Below, in pieces: positions 31,983 through 40,273 of a DNA stretch of 64,000 nt. Within the stretch, counting starts at the first letter, position 1, and every line of letters starts with the position of its first letter. The notes under the pieces were generated by a model. It worked only from the letters and a program-made list of their open reading frames with translations. It searched no databases and had not been told where the DNA came from. A program made the position numbers and the translations under genes. Source of the DNA: CAXBNB01 sp040151475 (lineage in GTDB: Bacteria > Bacteroidota > Bacteroidia > Cytophagales > Cyclobacteriaceae); NCBI RefSeq assembly GCF_040151475.1, contig NZ_JBDKWG010000150.1, positions 1-64,000 of the forward strand, in the 5' to 3' direction.

Positions 31983-33209
31983 ATGACCAAGCTAAAAGTA
32001 CTCATGATAGGTCCGGGCGAGCCAAATGCCTTAAATAGCGGGCTTGGCGTAGCTGCCCATCACATAGCCAAATACCTGGCAAATGAAACCGAGTTGACAA
32101 TAATACAGCCTGATGAAAAGATAGGTCAGGAACATTCAAAAACAGATTTCTCTCTCAAAGTAAAAAACCTCAACGCCAATAAACTAAATGAAACAAACCT
32201 GATCTCTGATCTTACAAAAATTAATGTCAGGGCTAAGATTTCGCCGTATTTTTATCCATACATAGAACTTGCCGATGACGACAACAGTGTCCCTGAATTA
32301 TCCGATTCAGATGTGAAAACAGCACTTGCTGAATTTACTCAACTTGTGGTCAACGAATCAAAAGCTATTGATTTTGATGTGATATATGCACACGACTGGA
32401 CGGCTTTGCCAGCAGGAATGGAAATCAAGGAAAAAACCAATAAGCCTTTGATCACACATATTCACTCTCTGGACTATGATAGAAATTCAAAGCTCAACCA
32501 TTCTTGGGTGTATGAATTGGAAAAAAAATCTTTTCAGCTGTCCGATGCGATTATCAGTGTGAGCCAATACACCAACGATGTAATTGCCCATAATTATGGG
32601 GAAATAGACGAGAGCAAAATTCATACTGTGTACAACGGTAACGAGCCAATAGCTCACCGAAAAACCAAAAAAGTATTCAAAGAAAAACTTGTGCTGTTTG
32701 TTGGTCGCCTTACCGGACAAAAGGGGCCAAACATATTTATGGAAATCGCCGAAAAACTCCTTCAAAAACATAAAAACACAAGGTTTGTATTAGCAGGGAA
32801 CGGACATTTGATGACCAACCTGATCAATGCTGCCGCCTCTAAAAAATTAGGAAGCCGGTTTCACTTTACGGGTCATATCGATCAAGATCAACTGCTGGAT
32901 TTGTACGCAATGTGCGATGTTTATTGTATGCCTTCAGTCTCTGAGCCTTTTGGACTTACAGCCATTGAAGCGGCGAATGCAGGCTTACCCATGGTTCTTT
33001 CCAGACAATCAGGAGCTTCAGAAGTTCTATCCGGAGCACTGTACGCCGACCATTGGGATGTGGATGGGTTTGTCAGCCACATTCTTACTGTTTTTAAGAA
33101 TGACAAAAAGAGAAAAAAGATGATCGAACAAAACAAGACGGATTTAAAAACCCTTACCTGGGAAAACACTGCCGATCAGGTTTTGAAAGTTTTCAACACA
33201 TTTAGATAA
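31983..33209 (+). CDS. GT4-family glycosyltransferase (glycogen-synthase-like)
   Basis: A 408-aa GT-B fold enzyme. The N-terminal domain starts LKVLMIGPGEPNALNSGLG with the glycine-rich donor loop, includes VIYAHDWTALPAG and ITHIHSLDYDRNS, and the C-terminal domain has VLFVGRLTGQKG and the nucleotide-sugar EPFGLTAIEA motif. I started at 31983 because the ATG at 31953 lies inside the terminator stem. It likely extends an alpha-glucan from a nucleotide sugar. The GH57-like gene follows seven bases on. Confidence 0.87.
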   Translation: MTKLKVLMIGPGEPNALNSGLGVAAHHIAKYLANETELTIIQPDEKIGQEHSKTDFSLKVKNLNANKLNETNLISDLTKINVRAKISPYFYPYIELADDDNSVPELSDSDVKTALAEFTQLVVNESKAIDFDVIYAHDWTALPAGMEIKEKTNKPLITHIHSLDYDRNSKLNHSWVYELEKKSFQLSDAIISVSQYTNDVIAHNYGEIDESKIHTVYNGNEPIAHRKTKKVFKEKLVLFVGRLTGQKGPNIFMEIAEKLLQKHKNTRFVLAGNGHLMTNLINAAASKKLGSRFHFTGHIDQDQLLDLYAMCDVYCMPSVSEPFGLTAIEAANAGLPMVLSRQSGASEVLSGALYADHWDVDGFVSHILTVFKNDKKRKKMIEQNKTDLKTLTWENTADQVLKVFNTFR

Positions 33210-33215
33210 AAGTAT

Positions 33216-34307
33216 ATGGATATATGCCTTGTTTTCAATTTTCACGTAGAAAAACCCATAAACCCATTTTCCTTTTTTGATGTTGGCAAAAAGCAGCCAT
33301 ATTTCGACTTGTCATTGGTTGAAAAAGAATTTGTTGAAAACGGTAGCAAAAAACACCTTTCTTTATTAGATGCCATCCTGAAAATTTCAAGTAAGAAAGA
33401 TCATAAATTTTCAATATTCTTTTCCGGTTTGTTTTTAGAGCTGATGGTAAAGTACTATCCGGAATACATCAGGGAAATCAAAAAGCTGGTTAGTTTAGGG
33501 AAAATAGAATTGCTTGGTGGGACATATAATAATTCATTGAGCTGTCTTTTCTCTATTGAGATTTTCAAAATAGAAGTGGAAAAACACCTTAAATTGATTA
33601 AAATATTATTTGGCTGCAAACCAACTTGTTTTTCCAATACTGAAAACATTTATTCCAATGAATTGGGTAAAATGATTAAAGCGTTGCATTTCAAAAGTGC
33701 CATAGCTCCCGCAATTGATTGGTATCTGGAAAGAAATGATCGGCATCAAATTTATCAGTCCAATGGAGAGAAGAAGCTCCCTTTACTACTCACCGACTAC
33801 CAGACCAACCAGCTTTTGATCAACTCCAATGCTTCCTCGATATTGAAAGACAATTCATTGAGCGACAAACTATATGTGGTTCAAATCAACCCAACAAGCG
33901 TAAATCCGAATACCAACTGGATAGATTTACTTTCTGGAATTAAAACCAGAAAAAATAAACTCGTATCGACCAGTGAAGCCTTAAAAGACCACAAGCCTTC
34001 GGCTACTTACAATATTCCTAACGTATTGGCAGTAAACGCTTCAGGCCAGGATTTATCCTATTTTGTAGAAAATCCCATGCAAAAGGAAACCATAGAAAAA
34101 CTCAAATTCATAAAAGGACAACTACACATAAAAAGTGACAAAAAACTGCTAGAGGATTTAATGGATCTAAGTTCGGCAGATCATTTAATAAGAATGAATA
34201 CCAAAGTCCATTCCAATGAAATCACCGGCCCATACGATCAGTACTTAAGCATGATGAACATACTGGCAGATCTTGAAATCCGGATATCGAAAAATAAAAG
34301 ACCTTAA
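33216..34307 (+). CDS. Divergent GH57-like protein
   Basis: A 363-aa protein related to GH57 alpha-glucan enzymes that commonly follow this glycosyltransferase. Recognisable are VFNFHVEKPI at the start, FSIFFSGLFLEL, the IELLGGTYNNSLS strand, and CFSNTENIYSNEL with the nucleophile Glu. Where relatives have DYETFGEH, this protein has TDYQTNQLL, keeping the Asp but losing the rest. The protein is shorter than typical GH57 members and may have lost or changed activity. It shares an operon with the GT4 enzyme. Confidence 0.7.
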   Translation: MDICLVFNFHVEKPINPFSFFDVGKKQPYFDLSLVEKEFVENGSKKHLSLLDAILKISSKKDHKFSIFFSGLFLELMVKYYPEYIREIKKLVSLGKIELLGGTYNNSLSCLFSIEIFKIEVEKHLKLIKILFGCKPTCFSNTENIYSNELGKMIKALHFKSAIAPAIDWYLERNDRHQIYQSNGEKKLPLLLTDYQTNQLLINSNASSILKDNSLSDKLYVVQINPTSVNPNTNWIDLLSGIKTRKNKLVSTSEALKDHKPSATYNIPNVLAVNASGQDLSYFVENPMQKETIEKLKFIKGQLHIKSDKKLLEDLMDLSSADHLIRMNTKVHSNEITGPYDQYLSMMNILADLEIRISKNKRP

Positions 34308-34370
34308 GCATTACCAATGTGTTACCCTTATTTCACAAGCAAAGATCAACTGAATAGGGAGTTTTTTACT

Positions 34371-35075
34371 TCACAGATATTTCAATAATTCTACTACTAG
34401 TTCAAAAACCGTTGTTGATGATTCTTCTTTGGCAGGGTTTGTATGGTCAAAGAATTTATAATTCCTTTCAGCTCTATCAATAGCTAATTGTTTTCTTTCC
34501 TTTCCAGTTTTTTCATCAATGCCATCTAACAGCTCAAAAATTTCTTCTGTGATCATTTTGCTATTTGTCCCATCATATGTCACCTTATATGGTTTAAGCA
34601 ATTTGTTGATTTTACTATTATAGTCATCCCTATGCATTCCACCTCCTTGATGATCATCAAAATGCAATATTATCCAATATTCAAACGCTTGATTTGAATA
34701 CGCTACTCCAAAATTATTTGCTTTCGCAATGGCAATTGCATTATTGAAGTCTACATCACTAAAATCATCTTTATCAAAAACGCACCAAACTTGTTCAAAT
34801 TTTCCTTCACTTGCAATTTGTATTGTCCTATTAACTAGAGATGTAGTATTATATCCTTCGCCAACGGGTTTAATTGTGGCTGATGAAAATCTAAATTGTT
34901 TGAAATATGATGGCTCAGTATTTTCTCCTTCACACACAATTAAAATTGTAGGCTTTTCAGCAATTAGCGGTTCAGACCTTTCAAAACTGGGTTCAGACCT
35001 TCTATTGGCTTTAAGCTGTTCCTTATGCTTTTGTCTTGCTGCTATTTGTTCAGCCTTTTTGTCCTTCATTTTCAT
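34371..35075 (-). CDS. RloB-family protein (AbiL-type component)
   Basis: A 234-aa protein from the ATG at 35075, which overlaps the RloA-like gene by 26 bases (an ATG six bases later is equally possible). A charged N-terminal leader is followed by the RloB core: PTILIVCEGENTEPSYFKQF, VWCVFDKDDF and YSNQAFEYWIILHF. The acidic triad E...DxD is TOPRIM-like, suggesting a nuclease. RloA/RloB-type pairs correspond to the lactococcal abortive-infection system AbiL. Its partner ATPase is encoded immediately upstream. Confidence 0.82.
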   Translation of the reverse strand: MKMKDKKAEQIAARQKHKEQLKANRRSEPSFERSEPLIAEKPTILIVCEGENTEPSYFKQFRFSSATIKPVGEGYNTTSLVNRTIQIASEGKFEQVWCVFDKDDFSDVDFNNAIAIAKANNFGVAYSNQAFEYWIILHFDDHQGGGMHRDDYNSKINKLLKPYKVTYDGTNSKMITEEIFELLDGIDEKTGKERKQLAIDRAERNYKFFDHTNPAKEESSTTVFELVVELLKYL

Positions 35076-36381
35076 ACTGTGGTAGAATGTTATTAAGGTT
35101 GTCAAAAAAGCCTAAGAACGGTACAGCACCATACTTACCTCTGATATAATTTTCTTCAAATGATTCAGTTTTTCTTACTTCGCCAGATTTAAAATCTGCC
35201 AATGAATAAAGTTTTCCTTCTCCAAATTTATTTTTATCAGTAAACCAAATTTGATCTCGTCTGAAAAGACCTGAGCTTAAAAGGTTTGTATCATGAGTAT
35301 TGAAAATTAATTGTGCGTTCTTTTTATTCAATTCCCCAGAGTTAAATAACGAAACAATTTTGCAAACTAGATTTGGATGTAACTTAGAATCAAGTTCATC
35401 TCCAATCAAAATTCCTCCGTTTTCAAGTACATCAATAATGGTTCCGCTCAAGTAAAGGAATTTTTTTGTCCCATTTGATTCATCACTTAAAACTGATAAT
35501 TTGACTTTACCTACATTTTTTCTATTGCTGTCATATGAATTATGAATAGTTGATATATCTGAGAATATTTCTGGATCAATATCTTTCATCTTCTCTTTTA
35601 TACTTTTAAACTCCTCTTTTATTTCATCTGGAACATCACTAAAGGAGATTTCTTCATATTGAATATCTTGAATACCTAAATCAGCAGCTTTTAAAAATTC
35701 TAAAATCTTATCTTTTTCTTTCTTATTCTTGATTTTTTCAATTGTATTATTTTTGAACTCTCTTTCTTCTAAACCTGAAATGATATTAAGATTTTCAAAC
35801 CAATCAATAACGGTAATGGAAGTTGAATCATTGAACTGAGCAGCAACAGACACTAATAAAGCATTGTCTCTTACTAGTCCTTCTTTAATAACTGTATTTC
35901 CTTTTGAGAAATTCCTATCGTGGGTTTCAAATTTGTTGCCATCTCTGTAAAAAAGCTCAATTTCTTTGGTCTTAGGTTTGTAATACAACCATTCTGAAAC
36001 AATCTTTTTCTTATCAGCTTCAAATCCATAACGATACATTACATTTTTATGAGTAAAAATAATCTCAAACTCAGTTGGTGATTTTTCACTCTCACTATTT
36101 AGTTTAAATGGCTCAACATTAATTTTATCACCCTTTTGACTATCTTTTGAGCTGGAGATTACAAAGTGTTTCATGAAAATAAGAGCTTCAAAGAATTTGC
36201 TTTTTCCACTGGCATTAGCTCCATAAACAACAGCACTTTTTAAAATTCGTAAGTTGAATTTTGCATCTTGATTAATATTATCAATTTCTCGTGTGTTCTT
36301 ATCATAATTTGATGCAACAAGGCTTAAAGAGGCTTTCTCTTTGAAAGTTCTAAAGTTCTTAATTGAGAATTGCAAAAGCAT
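35050..36381 (-). CDS. RloA-like AAA ATPase (AbiL-type component)
   Basis: A 443-aa SMC/OLD-like ATPase. Opening MLLQFSIKNFRTFKEKASLS is typical of AAA_15/AAA_21 proteins. Walker A is VYGANASGKSKFFEAL (about residues 53-68), the ABC-like signature region precedes GGILIGDELDSKLHPNLV (Walker B), and the switch is FNTHDTNLL. It overlaps the RloB gene and is the sensor/ATPase half of a two-gene phage-defence pair. A perfect palindrome sits just upstream (36406-36421). PARIS is another ATPase/TOPRIM pair, but there the second gene is DUF4435, which does not fit here. Confidence 0.86.
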   Translation of the reverse strand: MLLQFSIKNFRTFKEKASLSLVASNYDKNTREIDNINQDAKFNLRILKSAVVYGANASGKSKFFEALIFMKHFVISSSKDSQKGDKINVEPFKLNSESEKSPTEFEIIFTHKNVMYRYGFEADKKKIVSEWLYYKPKTKEIELFYRDGNKFETHDRNFSKGNTVIKEGLVRDNALLVSVAAQFNDSTSITVIDWFENLNIISGLEEREFKNNTIEKIKNKKEKDKILEFLKAADLGIQDIQYEEISFSDVPDEIKEEFKSIKEKMKDIDPEIFSDISTIHNSYDSNRKNVGKVKLSVLSDESNGTKKFLYLSGTIIDVLENGGILIGDELDSKLHPNLVCKIVSLFNSGELNKKNAQLIFNTHDTNLLSSGLFRRDQIWFTDKNKFGEGKLYSLADFKSGEVRKTESFEENYIRGKYGAVPFLGFFDNLNNILPQYENEGQKG

Positions 36382-36405
36382 AATATTTTATTTTTTCGTA
36401 AGTTT

Positions 36406-36421
36406 TACGCAAAAATGCGTA
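36406..36421. promoter_or_regulatory. Palindromic operator upstream of the RloA gene
   Basis: TACGCA-AAAA-TGCGTA is a perfect 6-4-6 palindrome beginning 25 bases before the RloA start codon. Flanking TTTTAC/GTAAAA repeats extend the symmetry. It is a candidate regulator site; no HTH gene is linked to it. Confidence 0.45.
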
Positions 36422-36531
36422 GTATTTTACAAAAATTAGTAAAAAAGAATCCTTTTTTACTGCTATATCCTCAAACTCAGATGATTTCTTAGACCTGACA
36501 TATTAGATGTGAAAGAAACCGACGAAATACC

Positions 36532-39015
36532 TTATTCATCTCTCAGAGACTCAATCGGATTGACCAATCCCACTCTGATGGATTGTGGTAAAACAGACAA
36601 AGCTGCAACAAGCAACACTGCAAACAGCGGAATAACAAACATCCAAATACTAATGTCAATCCGAAAAGCATACTCCAAGAGCCATTCCTTTGCCATAAAA
36701 TAAGTGACGGGCAAAGCCAACAAACCAGACATCAATACCAAGCCTAGCAAGTTTCTGGGCATTATGAGCATCACATTCCACATACTGGCACCCAACACCT
36801 TTCTGACACTTACTTCTTTTGTCTTTTGCAGTGCCATGTAAGAGCCCAGACCAAATAGCCCTAAGCCAGCGATAAAAATTGCCAGCCCGGCAAATACCAA
36901 ACAGATTCGGCTAAACTTCTGTTCCGCTTCGTACTGCCTGTTAAAATAATCATCAAGAAAAAAGTACTTATATGGATCTTTGGGGAAAAATCGCTCAAAT
37001 TCATCACCAATAGCCGCCACGGTTTCTTTGACGTTGGATGTATTCATATTAATAGTCATATAGATGGCACTGTAGAAATCGGGATTTAAAAATATGATTG
37101 GTTCAAAATCCTTTTGCAATGATTGTTGATGGTAATCTTCCACCACACCTATCACTTCTGCGGTTCGATCAACAGGCCCATATTTGAAAATAATTTTTTG
37201 ATTTACTGCCTCTTCTGGAGTCAAAAAACCTAAGGATCGGACACCTGTTTCATTGATCATTACCCGATAAGGCCTTTCCTGGCTTTCGTCACGCCTGCCA
37301 TTCATCCCATAAGACGATCGATCCTCCCAGGTAAACCCTCTTCCCGACAACAAACCAATATTGTAAGTCTTTAGAAAATCATGATCAACAGTGATAATAT
37401 TAGAAACAACACCTTCCTCTTTGCGCTCATGTTGTTTTCGGGTCAAATTCCTCTGCACCATCTGCTTCCCGGGTACCTCATTAGTCAGGGTTACAGAATT
37501 TACCTTTGGATTATTCATCAGTTTGTCTTTGAAAACCTTCATGGTATTGTTGATGGTAGAATCTACCACCATGGGCGCATTTACAACCAGATTGTGCTCT
37601 ACATCATAGCCCAATTCCTGATTTTGCATATAAGAAAATTGACTGTAAACTATAAATGTACCGGCTATTAAAGCCATGGATATGGCAAATTGAGCCATCA
37701 CAAGTACTTTTCGCATCATAGCTCCACTACCCGATTGTGAAAATTTCCCTTTTAGTACTTGAATTGGTTCGAAGCTTGAAAGTACAAATGCAGGATACAC
37801 TCCAGCCAGCAATCCTCCGATCAAAAAGATAATAAACAAAACAAGCCATGTACCTGGATCGATCCAAATATTCATGGAAAGCACATTCATTCCTACCAAT
37901 TCATTGAAAGGGTTGATGAGTACACTCACCATTGCCACAGCTATAATCATCCCAATGAGATTAATCATCATAGACTCAAAAAGGAATTGACTTATCAAAT
38001 CCCACTTACGAATACCTACCACCTTTTTAATGCCAACTTCTTTGGCTCGTTCTATTGATTTAGCAGTTGATAAATTGATGAAATTCATCAGTGCAATGAG
38101 GATTACAAAAGCAGCTATAACCATCAAGAAATTTAGTGTTTGTTCACTTGCATTGACCGACACCTCCCTGCTGTGGTGTGAAGTCAAATGAATGTCTTTC
38201 ACAGGCTGCAATCCAAATCTGGCTTCAAAACCATGTTCCTGCATGATGTCGCTAAGGTATTTTTCAACAAATTCAGGAAATTTAGCTTCCACGATAGCCG
38301 GATCTGTGCCGGGTTTTAACCTTACGTAATTATAAAACTCCGGCCATATCCAAGTATTGTCTGTCCAGTTACCCAAGGTAGAAAATGAAACCAGCATATC
38401 GAATTGCAAATGCGTATTTTCCGGTACTTCTTTAAATACACCAGTCACTTTGACAGGCAATTGATTGTTAACCATCAGGGTCTTATCCAATGGATCTTGA
38501 TCTCCAAAAAATCTTTTTGCCACTTTTTCGGATAAAATAATAGTCTTTGGATCAGACAGAGCAGTTTTAGGATTGCCACGAATCAAATCAATTTTAAACA
38601 GGCTCAATATTGAACTGTCAGCTATATACATCCTGTCGTCATTGGCATTGGACTTTACGATATCCCCTCGTTCGTTGGTATGAGAAAGAACGAATGTCCC
38701 CCACATAACAGTCTTTTCCACCACTCTGGCATAACTCTCTACCTCAGGCATATCCTGCTTCATCGCATAAGCCACTGCCGGATGATTGGTTGCTGAAGTA
38801 ACAAAGCCTTTTTCTCCTAAATTGGAAGATAAAGTCACTCTGTACAAATCATCAATTCTCGGATGATACTGATCGTACCCTGATTCGAAATTGACGTATT
38901 GCGTTATCAGTAAATAAGCAGTAATACCGATAGCCAACCCTGATATATTAATAGCTGTGAAAAGCTTGTTTTTTAAGAAAACCCTTATCGTAATTTTTAA
39001 ATGTTCTTTAAGCAT
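36532..39015 (-). CDS. FtsX-like ABC permease (MacB-type, two-domain)
   Basis: An 827-aa inner-membrane protein with the duplicated FtsX/MacB_PCD layout: TM1 near residues 18-40, a periplasmic domain, three TM helices with the RAKEVGIKKVVGIRKWDLI loop, then a second periplasmic domain and three TM helices with KTKEVSVRKVLGASMWN. It ends NPIESLRDE like the other permeases here. Unlike those at 42371-51670 it has no N-terminal prefix domain and no PadR neighbour. The ATPase subunit is not encoded nearby. Cargo is unknown; relatives act in lipoprotein or peptide export and cell-envelope stress. Confidence 0.85.
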   Translation of the reverse strand: MLKEHLKITIRVFLKNKLFTAINISGLAIGITAYLLITQYVNFESGYDQYHPRIDDLYRVTLSSNLGEKGFVTSATNHPAVAYAMKQDMPEVESYARVVEKTVMWGTFVLSHTNERGDIVKSNANDDRMYIADSSILSLFKIDLIRGNPKTALSDPKTIILSEKVAKRFFGDQDPLDKTLMVNNQLPVKVTGVFKEVPENTHLQFDMLVSFSTLGNWTDNTWIWPEFYNYVRLKPGTDPAIVEAKFPEFVEKYLSDIMQEHGFEARFGLQPVKDIHLTSHHSREVSVNASEQTLNFLMVIAAFVILIALMNFINLSTAKSIERAKEVGIKKVVGIRKWDLISQFLFESMMINLIGMIIAVAMVSVLINPFNELVGMNVLSMNIWIDPGTWLVLFIIFLIGGLLAGVYPAFVLSSFEPIQVLKGKFSQSGSGAMMRKVLVMAQFAISMALIAGTFIVYSQFSYMQNQELGYDVEHNLVVNAPMVVDSTINNTMKVFKDKLMNNPKVNSVTLTNEVPGKQMVQRNLTRKQHERKEEGVVSNIITVDHDFLKTYNIGLLSGRGFTWEDRSSYGMNGRRDESQERPYRVMINETGVRSLGFLTPEEAVNQKIIFKYGPVDRTAEVIGVVEDYHQQSLQKDFEPIIFLNPDFYSAIYMTINMNTSNVKETVAAIGDEFERFFPKDPYKYFFLDDYFNRQYEAEQKFSRICLVFAGLAIFIAGLGLFGLGSYMALQKTKEVSVRKVLGASMWNVMLIMPRNLLGLVLMSGLLALPVTYFMAKEWLLEYAFRIDISIWMFVIPLFAVLLVAALSVLPQSIRVGLVNPIESLRDE

Positions 39016-39212
39016 ATCAGTTCTATGTTTTGGAATGCACCTGTAGGGATTGTAACAAAAGAATGACTAATATGATGCCAATTCTAAAAAGCTATAAAGA
39101 AAGCCATGAAGCTAATTTTTGTATTTAAAATATGTACGAAACCGTACTATCTTGTCCAATGATGGACAGAATTAAATGGTTAAAAAGATAAATGTTTGGA
39201 TTGCTCAAATCC

Positions 39213-39692
39213 CTAGTTTGCAGCAAAGGTAATATTCCTGGCCTTATAGTTAATTACAAAATCATGACGTCTCATCATATCTGATCCAATTATACCAGCT
39301 ATTCTGATACTTCCATTACCTGCAATTGAGCTTACTATATGTGTAAGGTCTATTGCCTTGTAGGAACCTTTCATTTTTCTTCCACCCACAACCAATTCTA
39401 CATTTTTTGCTATCCGTATTTCTCCCTGATGCTCTATATTAAGACCAGATAATTTGTAATTATTCCCAGCCCACGGTCTTGTTTCATAATTATATTTCTT
39501 TGATTCCATCGAATTTAGCATGGTCACATCCGCACCAGTATCTATCAAAAAATACGCCTTTTTGCCATTGAGTTCCCCCACTACGATAGGCTGGTATGCT
39601 CCCAGCATCCTAATAGGACTTTGATCAACCATCGTGCGACAGCTAAACAATAAAAACGGAAAAAGCAGAAGAACTCTCACTGATTTAAGCAT
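39213..39692 (-). CDS. Retropepsin-like aspartyl protease lipoprotein
   Basis: A 159-aa lipoprotein. The signal peptide ends LLLFPFLLFSC. The mature part is a single-lobe aspartyl protease fold with the active-site strand AYFLIDTGADVTML, the flap-like stretch and a second hydrophobic-glycine motif RIAGIIGSDMM. Retropepsin-like proteins act as dimers, so one DTG per chain is normal. It stands alone between permease genes. Substrate unknown. Confidence 0.85.
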   Translation of the reverse strand: MLKSVRVLLLFPFLLFSCRTMVDQSPIRMLGAYQPIVVGELNGKKAYFLIDTGADVTMLNSMESKKYNYETRPWAGNNYKLSGLNIEHQGEIRIAKNVELVVGGRKMKGSYKAIDLTHIVSSIAGNGSIRIAGIIGSDMMRRHDFVINYKARNITFAAN

Positions 39693-39858
39693 ATGGTAAT
39701 TAGCAAACTAAACTTACCATTAGCATGCCAAATGCCATAAATGAGCTCCAGAGAGCTTTTCGCATTTTGAGATGAACGGTTTCGTTCTTTTTTTGTGCGA
39801 AGATGTACAGTTGACAAATGAAAATTCTCAGGGTGGTCAAAAGTTAAGGCCTAATATT

Positions 39859-40072
39859 TTATTCATCCCGTAAGGAATCTGCCGGATTAGCTGTCGCAAT
39901 GTTCAACGTCTTAAGGCTAACGGAAAAATTGCAACTAACAATACCATCATCAAAACCGAAAGTACAAAAATCGGCCAGTTTAGTTCGATTCTGAATACAA
40001 AGCCGTTCAACCCATTTTCTACAACATAGTAAGAAAATGAACTAAAAACTATCCCCTTAACAGTTTTTTTTG
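39859..40072 (-). pseudogene. C-terminal remnant of an FtsX-like permease
   Basis: On the minus strand this region reads as the last 70 residues of a permease (SYYVVENGLNGFVFRIELNW, then FVLSVLMMVLLVAIFP, ending ATANPADSLRDE). One base is missing near the LAL-KTLN junction, about 39911, so the frame is broken. No start or upstream domains exist. The matching N-terminal remnant lies at 42262-42378, with the TonB receptor gene between, so both appear to be ends of one gene split by that insertion or replacement. Confidence 0.75.
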
Positions 40073-40273
40073 AAAAATACTTATAATAACATATATTAAG
40101 ATTATATAATTTTTATTAGAAAAAATATGACATTGTTAAAATTTAATCTTATCTTAAAAAAAGCAAACTTTTTCACTTAAGGATGCTATATGATTTCTCT
40201 ACTTACATGAAATAAAGTAAAATGTAATGATATTAACTTAAACTTCATAAATATTAAGTTGGAATTATCAGCT
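40073..40273. other. AT-rich leader of the TonB receptor gene
   Basis: No gene is supported. The stretch is very AT-rich and must hold the receptor's promoter, but no full TTG-N19-TAnnTTTG match is visible. TAACTTAAACTTCATAAATATTAAGTT near 40230-40260 has weak symmetry. Confidence 0.3.

Noticed and set aside
34371..36381. PARIS defence system
   Set aside because: PARIS pairs an ATPase with a DUF4435 protein; the second protein here carries the RloB pattern (CEGENTEPSYF).
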